64,000 bases of DNA, from NCBI GenBank assembly GCA_011799875.1, contig CM022299.1, positions 337,240,447 through 337,304,446 of the forward strand, in the 5' to 3' direction. Of the stretch, positions 1 through 11,359 are shown one piece after another. A program made the translations under genes and the position numbers. The DNA comes from Thinopyrum elongatum. Taxonomy: Eukaryota > Streptophyta > Magnoliopsida > Poales > Poaceae. How positions within the stretch are numbered: the first letter of the stretch is position 1; every line of letters begins with the position of its first letter. The notes under the pieces are model-generated. The model did no database searches, was not told the DNA's origin, and saw only the letters and a program-made list of their open reading frames with translations.

Positions 1-25
1 GGGCGGTGGCAGCAGGCGGTTAGGC

Positions 26-286
26 TTGTGGTGGGCTGGTGGCTCAATGGTTGAGAGAGAGATGAACAGAGCATCATTTTCAGAGGTTGAAGAAGCCCTT
101 CTGGCCATCCATATTGCATCCAATGGCTCACAAGAGTCGACTGGCCCAAATTGTTCCTTCAGATTGGATGATCCACGTGGTATTCAAGGTCTCAAAGGTA
201 GATTCCACGTCCGCACCCGTTTTGCAGGCTCGACGCGGGCGCGACCAGCTTCCTCCGCGACAGCCACCATGCGAGCCTCCTCCTAG
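26..286 (+). other. coding-like fragment, unrecognised
   Basis: The frame is open for about 86 codons and reads MVEREMNRASF at the likely start (position 47). A possible GT-AG intron lies near 189-219, because the sequence ending TATTCAAG is followed by GTCTC and then by TTTTGCAG. I recognise no domain. It may be the end of a gene entering from the left or a captured fragment. The rest of 300-943 holds only GC-rich and AT-rich single-copy sequence with short imperfect palindromes around GTAC/CAGTAC (460-560), and no gene I can support. Confidence 0.2.
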
Positions 287-943
287 CGGGCAGAGGCGAC
301 GATGACACGCTAGCTCCTCCTCGCCGGCATGTTGGAGCACGCGCTCGACCCCCTTCTCTTTGTATGCTGCGGGCATAGACGCGACTCGACCTGCTCGCGT
401 CCTTGGCAGTGCAGCATCATCGCGAGGAGGGACTGCAGACGACGTGAGTGGGCGAGGGGTTGAGATCCTCTGCAGTACCGTACGGTGCCGTAGTGCGGAT
501 GACATGTGGGGCCGGGTCCCACATGGCAGCAATAGTACTGCACCGTACAGTACTGCAGCGACTATACGCATGTGCAACGGCGGCGGCATAATGATGAGTG
601 CGCTTATGGGAGCTTGGTTATAGGGTTGGTCAAACTTAAAATAACACCGTACTATACACGTAATCCTGTGCAAGCGCGTGCATCGCGGCCGCACTTATAC
701 ACCACATTAGTTAGCACAGCATCGATACGGAGTCATGTGCAAGCACGTGCACCGCAGCCGCGCAGTCGATCGAAAGGTGCATCACGATGTCACACTGGAA
801 GGACATCGACCGAACCTTTTTGTGTGTGTGAAAACAATCCCCGAATATTACTCTACTTTTTTTGCTAGAAAAGTTTCTCACACTACAATATTTCCATATA
901 TTTGTATTTAGCTTCAGTTCATGATTATTTGGATTTGGACGTT

Positions 944-1179
944 TTAGGTACCGCCTACAAAAAATATTAATAGAGATTCTGTGTGTGTAACTGAGAGAGA
1001 ACGCGTATATGTGTCTACATGTTTCTTGTGGCGGAAGGGCAATGTGGAGACGGTGTGTGTGTGATAGTCATAGAGAGGTGTGAATGTGCAAATGATCATG
1101 TATGAGTGAGACATAGAGATATACCGAGATGTTGTGTATACATGAGAGAACGGTCTTCTATTTGTGTTTTTGTGTGTGC

Positions 1180-1215
<36 letters not shown>

Positions 1216-1665
1216 CATCCATAACACAACAACCATCTCTCTCGATTCGACCGTCCCTCACACAATCGCATGTAACACATGCATCAACGCACACATTTTG
1301 ACACCCTCACCCAGCCCCTGCCCGCCTCAAGGCCCCTGCATCGCTCTCTATCTCGCACACACAATCTCTTCATGAAACCCCTATTTGGCATGCATGTACC
1401 TCTCTGTCACATACACACCATGTACCATGCACACACATTTATCTCTCGCTATGTCTCTTTGCCTAGCAAACACACTCCCCATAGTCCTATCTTTGTATCC
1501 CGCACACGATCTCTCTATATTGCTTAAACATTGACGCACACGATGTATCTGTCTTGCACCATTAGTCTCTGTCGCATGCTCACTATGCACACATATTCTC
1601 TCCATAGGTTTGATTTCTCTCAATATTTGACACACACACAACCCCCCACCCTCCCCCCCACACAC
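944..1665. repeat. low-complexity GA/GT then CT/CA tract with (GA)n microsatellite
   Basis: From about 960 to 1213 the plus strand is rich in GTGTGTG and GAGAGA, including an uninterrupted (GA)n run at about 1182-1213. From about 1220 to 1665 it switches to CTCTCT, CACACA and TCTCGCACAC. The two halves look like opposite strands of one kind of repeat joined head to head. ORFs in this tract are artefacts of the repeat. The same repeat type recurs at 10620-11060 and 58770-59540. Confidence 0.8.
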
Positions 1666-1670
1666 ACACT

Positions 1671-3407
1671 TGTTGGGGAACGTAGCAGAATTTTAAAATT
1701 TTCTACGCATCACCAAGATCAATCTATGGAGTCATCTAGCAACGAGTGAGAGGGGAGTGTATCTACATACCCTTGTAGATCGCGAGCGGAAGCGTTCAAG
1801 AGAACGGGGTTGATGGAGTCGTACTCGTCGTGATCCAAATCACCGATGACTGAGCGCCGAACGGACGGCACCTCCGCGTTCAACACACGTACGGAGCAGA
1901 GACGTCTCCTCCTTCTTGATCCAGCAAGGGGGGAGGAGAGGTTGATGGAGATCCAGCAGCACGATGGTGTGGTGGTGGAAGCAGCGGGATTTCAGCAGGG
2001 CTTCGCCAAGCGCTACTGGAGGAGGAAGAGGTGTCACGGGAGGGAGAGGGAGGCGCCAGGGGCTGAGCTGTTTCTCCCATGCACCTCCCCACTATATATA
2101 GGGGTGGAGGGGGCTGGTTTCTTGCCCTCCAAGTCCATTGGGGCGTTGGCAAAGGTGGAAGGAAAGAAATCCCATCCTTTCCCTTCCCCACCGATTGTTA
2201 TCCCCCTTTTTTAGGGATCTTGATCTTATCCCTTCGGGATATGATCTTATTCCTTCTAAGGGGGAATCTTGGTGCGCCTTGACTAGGGGTGTGGGGCCTT
2301 GCCCCCACTACCCACGTTCATGTTGGTCCCCCCATGCAGGTGGGCCCCACTCCGGAACCTTCTAGAACCTTCTCGGTACAATACCGAAAAATCCCGAACA
2401 TTTTCCGGTGGCCAAAATAGGACTTCCCATATATAAATCTTTACCTCCGGACCATTCCGGAACTCCTCGTGACGTCCAGGATCTCATCCGAGACTCCGAA
2501 CAACCTTCGGGTTACCGCATACTAATATCTCTATAACCCTAGCGTCACCGAACCTTAAGTGTGTAGACCCTACGGGTTCGGGAGACACGCAGACATGACC
2601 GAGACGACTCTCCGGTCAATAACCAACAGCGGGATCTGGATACCCATGTTGGCTCCCACATGCTCCTCGATGATCTCATCGGATGAACCACGATGTCGAG
2701 GATTCAATCAATCCCGTACGCAATTCCCTTTGTCTATCGGTACGATACTTGCCCGAGATTCGATCGTCGGTATCTCGATACCTTGTTCAATCTCGTTACC
2801 GGCAAGTCTCTTTACTCGTTTCCGTAACACATCATCCCGTGAACAACTCCTTGATCACATTGAGCTCATTATTATGATGTCCTACCGAGTGGGCCCAGAG
2901 GTACCTCTCCGTTACATGGAGTGACAAATCCCAGTCTCGATTCGTGCCAACCCAACAGATACTTTCGGAGATACCCGTAGTGCACCTTTATAGCCACCCA
3001 GTTACGTTGTGACGTTTGGTGCACCCAAAGCACTCCTACGGTATCCGGGAGTTGCACAATCTCATGGTCTAAGGAAAAGTTACTTGACATTGGAAAAGCT
3101 TTAGCAAACGAACTACACGATCTAGTGCTAGGCTTAGGATTGGGTCTTGTCCATCACATCATTCTCCTAATGATGTGATCCCGTTATCAATGACATCCAA
3201 TGTCCATGGTCAGGAAACCGTAACCATCTATTGATCAACGAGCTAGTCAACTAGAGGCTTACTAGGTACATGTTGTGGTCTATGTATTCACACATGTATT
3301 ACGATTTCCGGATAACACAATTATAGCATGAATAACAGACAATTATCATGAACAAGGAAATATAATAATAACCATTTTATTATTGCCTCTAGGGCATATT
3401 TCCAACA
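1671..3407 (-). repeat. 3' LTR of the Copia element
   Basis: This is the left copy of the direct terminal repeat (1,737 bp). It is the 3' LTR because the element reads right to left. It begins TGTTGGGG and ends CCAACA on the plus strand, as canonical LTRs do (TG...CA). It matches 8698-10435 almost base for base. Confidence 0.95.
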
Positions 3408-3423
3408 GTCTCCCACTTGCACT
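3408..3423 (-). other. polypurine tract of the Copia element
   Basis: Immediately inside the 3' LTR the minus strand reads GCAAGTGGGAGAC. This purine-rich stretch, directly abutting the LTR, is the expected primer site for plus-strand cDNA synthesis. Confidence 0.75.
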
Positions 3424-3439
3424 AGAGTCAATAATCTAG

Positions 3440-6400
3440 TTACATTGTGATGAATCGAACACCCATAGAGTACTGGTGTTGATCATGTTTTGCTCGTGAA
3501 AGAGGTTTAGTCAACGGATCTGCTACATTCAAATCCGTGTGCACTTTACAAATATCTATGTCTCCATCTTGAACATGTTCACGTATGGAGTTGAAGCGAC
3601 GCTTGATATGCCTGGTCCTTTTGTGAAACCTGGGCTCCTTGGCAAGGGCAATAGCTCCAGGGTTGTCACAGAAGAGAGCCATTGGACCCGACGCATTTGG
3701 AATGACTCCTAGGTCGGTGATGAACTCCTTCATCCATACTGCTTCGTGTGCTGCCTCCGAGGCTGCTATGTACTCCGCTTCGCATGTAGAACCCGCCACG
3801 ACGCTTTGCTTGCAACTGCACCAGCTTACCGCTCCACCATTCAAAATATACACGTATCCGGTTTGTGACTTGGAGTCATCCGGATCTGTGTCGAAGCTAG
3901 CGTCGACGTAACCCTTTACGACGAGCTCTTCGTCACCTCCATATACAAGAAACATATCCTTAGTCCTTTTCAGGTACTTCAGGATGTTCTTGACCGCTGT
4001 CCAGTGTTCCTTGCCGGGATTACTTTGGTACCTACCTACCAAACTTACAGCAAGGTTTACATCAGGTCTGGTACACAGCATGGCATACATAATAGACCCT
4101 ATGGCTGAGGCATAGGGGATGACACTCATCTCTTCTATATCTTTTGCCGTGGTCGGGCATTGAGCCGAGCTCAATTTCACACCTTGCAATACAGGCAAGA
4201 ACCCCTTCTTGGACTGATCCATATTGAACTTCTTCAATATCTTATCAAGGTATGTGCTTTGCGAAAGACCTATGAGGCGTCTCGATCTATCTCTATAGAT
4301 CTTGATGCCTAATATATAAGCAGCTTCTCCAAGGTCCTTCATTGAAAAACACTTATTCAAGTAGGCCTTTATACTTTCCAAGAATTCTATATCATTTCCC
4401 ATCAGCAGTATGTCATCCACATATAATATGAGAAATGCTACAAAGCTCCCACTCACTTTCTTGTAAACACAGGCTTCTCCATAAGTCTGTGTGAACCCAA
4501 ACGCTTTGATCATCTCGTCAAAGCGAATGTTCCAACTCCGAGATGCTTGCACCAGCCCATAGATTGAGCGCTGGAGCTTGCATACCTTGTCAGCATTCTC
4601 AGGGTCGACAAAACCTTCCGGTTGTATCATATACAACTCTTCCTTAAGAAAACCATTAAGGAATGCCGTTTTGACGTCCATTTGCCATATCTCATAATCA
4701 TAGTATGCGGCAATTGCTAACATGATTCTGACGGATTTCAGCTTCGCTACGGGTGAGAAAGTCTCATCGTAGTCAACCCCTTGAACTTGTCGATAACCCT
4801 TAGCGACAAGCCGAGCCTTATAGATGGTCACATTACCATCCGCGTCAGTCTTCTTCTTAAAGATCCATTTATTTTCTATGACTTGCCGATCATCGGGCAA
4901 GTTAGTCAAAGTCCATACTTCGTTTTCATACATGGATCCTATCTCGGATTTCATGGCTTCAAGCCATTTGTCGGAATCCGGGCCCGCCATCGCTTCTTCA
5001 TAGTTCGAAGGTTCACTGTTGTCTAACAACATGATTTCCAGGACAGGATTGCCATACCACTCTGGTGCGGAACGTGTCCTCGTGGACCTTCGAAGTTCAG
5101 TGGTAGCTTGATCATGATCATTATCAATAACTTCCTCTCTAGCCGGTGTAGGCTCCACAGAAACATTTTCCTGTGCTGCGCTACTCTCCGGTTCGAGGGT
5201 CATCTCATCAAGCTCCACTTTCCTCCCACTTACTTCTTTCGAGAGAAACTCTTTCTCTAGAAAGGATCCATTCCTGGCAACAAAGATCTTGCCCTCGGAT
5301 CTTAGGTAGAAGGTATACCCAATAGTTTCCTTAGGGTATCCTATGAATACGCATTTTTCCGACTTGGGTTCGAGCTTCTCTGGATGAAGTTTCTTCACAT
5401 AAGCATCGCATCCCCAAACTTTCAGAAACGACAGCTTAGGTTTCTTCCCAAACCATAATTCATACGGTGTCGTCTCAACGGATTTTGACGGTGCCCTATT
5501 TAAAGTGAATGCGGCAGTCTCTAAAGCATAACCCCAAAAGGATAGCGGTAAATCGGTAAGAGACATCATAGATCGCACCATATCCAATAGAGTGCGATTA
5601 CAACGTTCGGACACACCATTACGCTGAGGTGTTCCAGGCGGCGTGAGTTGTGAAACAATTCCACATTTCCTTAAGTGCGTGCCAAATTCATGACTCAAAT
5701 ATTCTCCTCCACGATCTGATCGTAAGAACTTTATTTTCTTGTCACGTTGATTCTCAACCTCACTCTGAAATTCCTTGAACTTTTCAAAGGTCTCAGACTT
5801 GTGCTTCATCAAGTAGACATACCCATATCTACTCAAATCATCGGTGAGGGTGAGAACATAACGATAACCACCGCGAGCCTCAACACTCATTGGACCACAC
5901 ACATCAGTATGTATGATCTCCAATAAGTTGGTTGCTCGCTCCATTGTTCCGGAGAATGGAGTCTTGGTCATCTTGCCCAAGAGGCATGGTTCGCATCTGT
6001 CAAATGATTCATAATCAAGAGACTCCAAAAGTCCATCTGCATGGAGTTTCTTCATGCGTTTAACACCGATATGACCAAGGCGGCAGTGCCACAAGTATGT
6101 GGGACTATCGTTATCAAGCTTGCATTTCTTGGCATTCACATTATAAACATGTGTAACATCACGTTCGAGATTCAATAAAAATAAACCATTCACCAGCGGG
6201 GCATGACCATAAAACATATCTCTCATATAAATAGAACAACCATTATTCTCAGATTTAAATGAGTAGCCATCTCGCATTAAGCGAGATCCAGATACAATGT
6301 TCATGCTCAAAGCTGGTACTAAATAACAATTATTGAGGTTTAAAACTAATCCCGTAGGTAGATGCAGAGGTAGCGTGCCGACGGCGATCACATCGACCTT

Positions 6401-6820
6401 GGAACCATTCCCGACGCGCATCGTCACCTCGTCCTTTGCCAGTCTACGCTGATTCCGCAGTTCCTGCTTTGAGTTACAAATATGAGCAACCGCACCGGTA
6501 TCAAATACCCAGGAACTACTACGAGTGCTGGTAAGGTACACATCAATTACATGTATATCATATATACCTTTGGTATTGCCGGCCTTCTTGTCCGCCAAGT
6601 ACTTGGGGCAGTTTCGCTTCCAGTGACCGTTTCCCTTGCAATAAAAGCACTCAGTCTCAGGCTTGGGTCCATTCTTCGACTTCTTCCCGGCAGCTGGCTT
6701 ACCGGGCGTGGAAACTCCCTTGCCGTCCTTCTTGAAGTTCTTCTTACCCTTGCCCTTCTTGAACTTAGTGGTTTTATTCACCATCAACACTTGATGTTCC
6801 TTTCTGATCTCTGTCTCCGC
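3440..6820 (-). CDS. Copia pol polyprotein: nucleocapsid knuckle, protease, integrase, reverse transcriptase, RNase H
   Basis: This frame is open for about 1,126 codons from just after a stop at 6821-6823 to 3440; the first ATG is at 6784. Numbering from the GTG at 6790, it holds a CCHC zinc knuckle (residues 48-61), protease DTGA (97-100), an integrase HHCC zinc site (H235, H240, C266, C269), integrase catalytic D296, D359 and E395, reverse transcriptase YVDD (790-793), and RNase H carboxylates near 963, 1004 and 1042. The order PR-INT-RT-RH defines Copia. No frameshift or internal stop is seen, so the enzymes look intact. The in-frame TGA just upstream separates it from gag, and it has no good start of its own. 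Confidence 0.93.
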   Translation of the reverse strand, partial: AETEIRKEHQVLMVNKTTKFKKGKGKKNFKKDGKGVSTPGKPAAGKKSKNGPKPETECFYCKGNGHWKRNCPKYLADKKAGNTKGIYDIHVIDVYLTSTRSSSWVFDTGAVAHICNSKQELRNQRRLAKDEVTMRVGNGSKVDVIAVGTLPLHLPTGLVLNLNNCYLVPALSMNIVSGSRLMRDGYSFKSENNGCSIYMRDMFYGHAPLVNGLFLLNLERDVTHVYNVNAKKCKLDNDSPTYLWHCRLGHIGVKRMKKLHADGLLESLDYESFDRCEPCLLGKMTKTPFSGTMERATNLLEIIHTDVCGPMSVEARGGYRYVLTLTDDLSRYGYVYLMKHKSETFEKFKEFQSEVENQRDKKIKFLRSDRGGEYLSHEFGTHLRKCGIVSQLTPPGTPQRNGVSERCNRTLLDMVRSMMSLTDLPLSFWGYALETAAFTLNRAPSKSVETTPYELWFGKKPKLSFLKVWGCDAYVKKLHPEKLEPKSEKCVFIGYPKETIGYTFYLRSEGKIFVARNGSFLEKEFLSKEVSGRKVELDEMTLEPESSAAQENVSVEPTPAREEVIDNDHDQATTELRRSTRTRSAPEWYGNPVLEIMLLDNSEPSNYEEAMAGPDSDKWLEAMKSEIGSMYENEVWTLTNLPDDRQVIENKWIFKKKTDADGNVTIYKARLVAKGYRQVQGVDYDETFSPVAKLKSVRIMLAIAAYYDYEIWQMDVKTAFLNGFLKEELYMIQPEGFVDPENADKVCKLQRSIYGLVQASRSWNIRFDEMIKAFGFTQTYGEACVYKKVSGSFVAFLILYVDDILLMGNDIEFLESIKAYLNKCFSMKDLGEAAYILGIKIYRDRSRRLIGLSQSTYLDKILKKFNMDQSKKGFLPVLQGVKLSSAQCPTTAKDIEEMSVIPYASAIGSIMYAMLCTRPDVNLAVSLVGRYQSNPGKEHWTAVKNILKYLKRTKDMFLVYGGDEELVVKGYVDASFDTDPDDSKSQTGYVYILNGGAVSWCSCKQSVVAGSTCEAEYIAASEAAHEAVWMKEFITDLGVIPNASGPMALFCDNPGAIALAKEPRFHKRTRHIKRRFNSIREHVQDGDIDICKVHTDLNVADPLTKPLSRAKHDQHQYSMGVRFITM

Positions 6821-7411
6821 TCACTTCAGCATCGCATATACCTCAGGAATGGTCTTTTCCATCCCCTGCATGTTGAAGTTCATCACGAAGCTCTTGTAGC
6901 TAGGTGGAAGCGACTGAAGGATTCTGTCAACGACCGCGTCATCCGGGAGATTAACTCCCAGCTGAGACAAGCGGCTGTGCAACCCAGACATTTTGAGTAT
7001 GTGCTCGCTGACAGAACTATTTTCCTCCATCTTACAGCTGTAGAACTTATCGGAGACTTCATATCTCTCGATCCGGGCATGAGCTTGGAAAACCATTTTC
7101 AGCTCTTCGAACATCTCATATGCTCCGTGATGCTCAAAACGCTTTTGGAGCCCCGGTTCTAAGCTGAAGAGCATGCCGCACTGAACGAAGGAGTAATCAT
7201 CGGTGCGTGTCTGCCAAATGTTCAAATCGTCTGGCAGTGCTGGGAGAGCAGGTGGGTCACTTAACGGTGCTTCAAGGACATATGATTTCTTGGCAGCTAT
7301 GAGGATAATCCTCAGGTTACGGACCCAGTCCTCATAGTTGCTACCATCGTCTTTCAGCTTGTTTTTCTCTAGGAACGCGTTGAAGTTGAGGGTAACATTA
7401 GCGTTGGCCAT
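6821..7411 (-). CDS. Copia Gag capsid region, stopped before the nucleocapsid
   Basis: The reading starts at the ATG at 7411 (MANANVTLNF), which fits BARE-type Gag better than the upstream ATG at 7438. It encodes the capsid-forming Gag domain: DWVRNLRI early on, and the later LHSRLSQLG and LPPSYKSFVMNF are typical of the UBN2-type Copia Gag. It ends at TGA (6821-6823). The next codons continue in the same phase into the zinc knuckle and pol, so a single stop truncates Gag before its nucleic-acid-binding knuckle. This is either an inactivating mutation or a stop that needs readthrough. Confidence 0.85.
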   Translation of the reverse strand: MANANVTLNFNAFLEKNKLKDDGSNYEDWVRNLRIILIAAKKSYVLEAPLSDPPALPALPDDLNIWQTRTDDYSFVQCGMLFSLEPGLQKRFEHHGAYEMFEELKMVFQAHARIERYEVSDKFYSCKMEENSSVSEHILKMSGLHSRLSQLGVNLPDDAVVDRILQSLPPSYKSFVMNFNMQGMEKTIPEVYAMLK

Positions 7412-7438
7412 TTGATCTACAAGATAGATATGTAACAT

Positions 7439-8697
7439 TTAGACTAAGTTCATGACAATTAAGTTCATCTAATCAAATTATGTAATGAACTCCCACTCAG
7501 ATAGACATCCCTCTCGTCATCTAAGTGATTACATGATCCGAATCGACTAGGCCGTGTCCGATCATCACGTGAGACGGACTAGTCATCAACGGTGAACATC
7601 CCCATGTTGATCGTATCTTCTATACGACTCATGCTCGACCTTTCGGTCTCTTGTGTTCCGAGGCCATGTCTGTACATGCTAGGCTCGTCAAGTCAACCTA
7701 AGTGTATTGCTGTGTAAATCTGGCTTACACCCGTTGTATTCGAACGTTAGAATCTATCACACCCGATCAACACGTAGTGCTTCGAAACAACGAACCTTCG
7801 CAACGGTGCACAGTTAGGTGGAACACTTTCTTGAAATTTTAGTAAGGGATCATCTTATATATGCTACCGTCGTTCTAAGCAAATAAGATGCAAAAACATG
7901 ATAAACATCTCATGCAATCAAAATAGTGACATGATATGGCCATTATCACTTTGCTCCTTTTGATCTCCATCTTCGGGGCTCCATGATCATCATCGTCACC
8001 GGCATGACACCATGATCTCCATCATCATGATCTCCATTATCGTGTCTTCATGAAGTTGTCTCGCCAACTATTACTTCTACTACTACGGCTAACGGTTAGC
8101 AATAAAGTAAAGTAATTACATGGCGAATTTCAATGACACGCAGGTCATATAATAAATTAAGACAACTCCTATGGCTCCTGCCGGTTGTCATACTCATCGA
8201 CATGCAAGTCGTGATTCCTATTACAAGAACATGATCATCTCATACATCACATATATCATTCATCACATCCTTTGGCCATATCACATCACAAAGCACTTGC
8301 TGCAAAAACAAGTTAGACGTCCTCTAATTGTTGTTGCAAGTTTTTACGTGGCTGCTATAGGTTTCTAGCAAGAACGTTTCTTACCTACGCCAAAACCACA
8401 ACGTGATATGCCAATTTCTATTTACCCTTCATAAGGACCCTGTTCATCGAATCCGATCCGACTAAAGTGGGAGAGACAGATACCCGCTAGCCACCTTATG
8501 CAACTAGTGCATGTCAGTCGGTGGAACCTGTCTCACGTAAGCGTACGTGTAAGGTCGGTCCGGGCCGCTTCATCCCACAGTGCCGCCGAATCAAGATAAG
8601 ACTAGTAACGGCAAGAAGATTGACAAATCGACGCCCACAACTACTTTGTGTTCTACTCGTGCAAGATACTACGCATAGACCTAGCTCATGATGCCAC
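7439..8697 (-). other. Copia untranslated leader and primer-binding site
   Basis: This 1.26-kb non-coding stretch lies between the 5' LTR and gag. Directly inside the 5' LTR, after two linking bases, the minus strand reads TGGCATCATGAGC (about 8683-8695). It resembles the plant initiator-Met primer-binding site TGGTATCAGAGC with changes. The rest is the transcript leader, where packaging signals are expected; I see no ORF of note. Confidence 0.65.
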
Positions 8698-10435
8698 TGT
8701 TGGGGAACGTAGCAGAATTTTAAAATTTTCTACGCATCACCAAGATTAATCTATGGAGTCATCTAGCAACGAGTGAGAGGGGAGTGTATCTACATACCCT
8801 TGTAGATCGCGAGCGGAAGCGTTCAAGAGAACGGGGTTGATGGAGTCGTACTCGTCGTGATCCAAATCACCGATGACCGAGCGCCGAACGGACGGCACCT
8901 CCGCGTTCAACACACGTACGGAGCAGAGACGTCTCCTCCTTCTTGATCCAGCAAGGGGGGAGGAGAGGTTGATGGAGATCCAGCAGCACGACGGTGTGGT
9001 GGTGGAAGCAGCGGGATTTCAGCAGGGCTTCGCCAAGCGCTACTGGAGGAGGAAGAGGTGTCACGGGAGGGAGAGGGAGGCGCCAGGGGCTGAGCTGTTT
9101 CTCCCATGCACCTCCCCACTATATATAGGGGTGGAGGGGGCTGGTTTCTTGCCCTCCAAGTCCATTGGGGCGTTGGCAAAGGTGGAAGGAAAGAAATCCC
9201 ATCCTTTCCCTTCCCCACCGATTGTTATCCCCCTTTTTTAGGGATCTTGATCTTATCCCTTCGGGATATGATCTTATTCCTTCTAAGGGGGAATCTTGGT
9301 GCGCCTTGACTAGGGGTGTGGGGCCTTGCCCCCACTACCCACGTTCATGTGGGTCCCCCCCATGCAGGTGGGCCCCACTCCGGAACCTTCTAGAACCTTC
9401 TCGGTACAATACCGAAAAATCCCGAACATTTTCCGATGGCCAAAATAGGACTTCCCATATATAAATCTTTACCTCCGGACCATTCCGGAACTCCTCATGA
9501 CGTCCAGGATCTCATCCGAGACTCCGAACAACCTTCGGGTTACCGCATACTAATATCTCTATAACCCTAGCGTCACCGAACCTTAAGTGTGTAGACCCTA
9601 CGGGTTCGGGAGACACGCAGACATGACCGAGACGACTCTCCGGTCAATAACCAACAGCGGGATCTGGATACCCATGTTGGCTCCCACATGCTCCTCGATG
9701 ATCTCATCGGATGAACCACGATGTCGAGGATTCAATCAATCCCGTACGCAATTCCCTTTGTCTATCGGTACGATACTTGCCCGAGATTCGATCGTCGGTA
9801 TCTCGATACCTTGTTCAATCTCGTTACCGGCAAGTCTCTTTACTCGTTTCCGTAACACATCATCCCGTGAACAACTCCTTGATCACATTGAGCTCATTAT
9901 GATGATGTCCTACCGAGTGGGCCCAGAGGTACCTCTCCGTTACATGGAGTGACAAATCCCAGTCTCGATTCCTGCCAACCCAACAGATACTTTCGGAGAT
10001 ACCCGTAGTGCACCTTTATAGCCACCCAGTTACGTTGTGACGTTTGGTGCACCCAAAGCACTCCTACGGTATCCGGGAGTTGCACAATCTCATGGTCTAA
10101 GGAAAAGTTACTTGACATTGGAAAAGCTTTAGCAAACGAACTACACGATCTAGTGCTAGGCTTAGGATTGGGTCTTGTCCATCACATCATTCTCCTAATG
10201 ATGTGATCCCGTTATCAATGACATCCAATGTCCATGGTCAGGAAACCGTAACCATCTATTGATCAACGAGCTAGTCAACTAGAGGCTTACTAGGGACATG
10301 TTGTGGTCTATGTATTCACACATGTATTACGATTTCCGGATAACACAATTATAGCATGAATAACAGACAATTATCATGAACAAGGAAATATAATAATAAC
10401 CATTTTATTATTGCCTCTAGGGCATATTTCCAACA
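8698..10435 (-). repeat. 5' LTR of the Copia element
   Basis: This is the right copy of the direct repeat (1,738 bp). It carries the promoter for the minus-strand genomic transcript. A TATATATA stretch near 9120-9127 (minus strand CTATATATAGTGGGG) is a candidate TATA box, and the same site is conserved in the other LTR near 2093-2100. It is followed on the right by the target duplication ACACT. Confidence 0.95.
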
Positions 10436-10440
10436 ACACT

Positions 10441-10620
10441 ATCCATCCCCATCCAAGGTTATATAGCGACCACTGTCGCTTGTGCTTATCTGCACCCCCA
10501 CATGCACACCACCTTGATCTTCAAGGAGGGCATCGACAAGAACGAAGATGACGACTAGACCGCACTAGAGACCGCGGGGCCATTTGGAAGCAGGATGACG
10601 TGACGACGGCTGAGTAACTC
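10441..10620 (+). other. short coding-like fragment between Copia and the CT-rich tract
   Basis: A stretch around 10510-10600 reads like coding sequence (TTLIFKEGIDKNEDDD, then a stop, then TALETAGPFGSR). No family is recognised. It continues the host sequence interrupted by the Copia insertion, so it belongs with 1-1670. Confidence 0.2.
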
Positions 10621-11060
10621 CTTTCTGCCCCCTCTCTCTCCCTCTCCCTCCCTCCCGCACAAAATTATCAATCCCTCAGCCCACAAGATTCCCCTCTAGG
10701 CCAAGTTCTTTTGAGCTCTCTCATCAAACCTTTTGTCTCTTCTCCTTCCACATGTACAAAATCTCGATGCACATGCATCTCACTCCTTATATTACATGTC
10801 TCTATCTTTCTCACAGACCTAACTTCTTTCTCTTACATATACATATACATATACATATATATATACACATCCCTCTCTCGCACACTTCCCCCTCCCTCTC
10901 TCTCTCTCTCTCTCGGTTTCTCTCCTACTCTCTCGCCCACATATATATAATCGTTCCAGTCCTCTGTCTCTTTCTTCCACTGGGTGTATATCTTTTGTGT
11001 TGAGCGCACGCATCTCTCTCCCGCCATTGCTCCATCTCCACAAACTCTCTACGTTTCATT
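10620..11060. repeat. CT/CA-rich low-complexity tract with microsatellites
   Basis: It contains CCTCTCTCTC runs, a (TACATA)n/(TA)n microsatellite at about 10837-10867 and a (CT)n run at about 10894-10913, then TCTCTCGCACACA motifs. It is the same repeat type as 1220-1665. ORFs here on either strand are repeat artefacts. Positions 11061-11357 are AT-rich and hold nothing I can name. Confidence 0.75.
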
Positions 11061-11359
11061 CACACATTGTGATGTGTTCTGAAAATTGCTTTAGACCGGA
11101 TCATGTAGAGTTATGGTTGGTTTTGTTGCATCCAACAAATTAATAACTATGAAATGCATTTAGATTTTCATTTGAGTTGGATTATGTGAGTTTGAGCATA
11201 TTGTGAAGTACTATAGACCTGGTATTCATCTTGGAATTCAACAACGATTCTAAATATTGAATTGTATAAACCATTACATTCGAAGTCAAACTTAATATAT
11301 TTATTTCACAATTACAACAAATAATTAATGCCACGACAAACTAAGAAAATAGATGTGTA

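Larger units (their letters stand above)
1671..10435 (-). mobile_element. Copia LTR retrotransposon, BARE-1/WIS/Angela type, near-complete
   Basis: The element is 8,765 bp and lies on the minus strand. It is bounded by two LTRs (1671-3407 and 8698-10435) and flanked by a perfect 5-bp target duplication, ACACT, at 1666-1670 and 10436-10440. Read on the minus strand, the LTR starts TGTTGGAAATATGCCC and ends TTCCCCAACA, which I recognise as the BARE-1/WIS/Angela family. The internal region holds gag and pol in one reading phase, broken by one TGA at 6821-6823. By hand I count about 9 substitutions and one indel between the LTRs (about 0.5%), so the insertion is recent, of the order of 0.2 million years at the usual grass rate. 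Confidence 0.95.

Noticed and set aside
128..694. 188-codon minus-strand ORF at the left edge
   Set aside because: It overlaps other open frames in GC-rich sequence, has no domain and no splice support, and looks like a composition artefact.
2559..2924. 121-codon ORF in the Copia LTR, duplicated at 9587-9952
   Set aside because: It lies wholly inside the LTR on the strand opposite the element and is duplicated only because the LTR is. No domain is seen.
6482..7162. 226-codon plus-strand ORF opposite Copia gag-pol
   Set aside because: It is the antisense shadow of gag and the start of pol, whose protein motifs are clear on the other strand.
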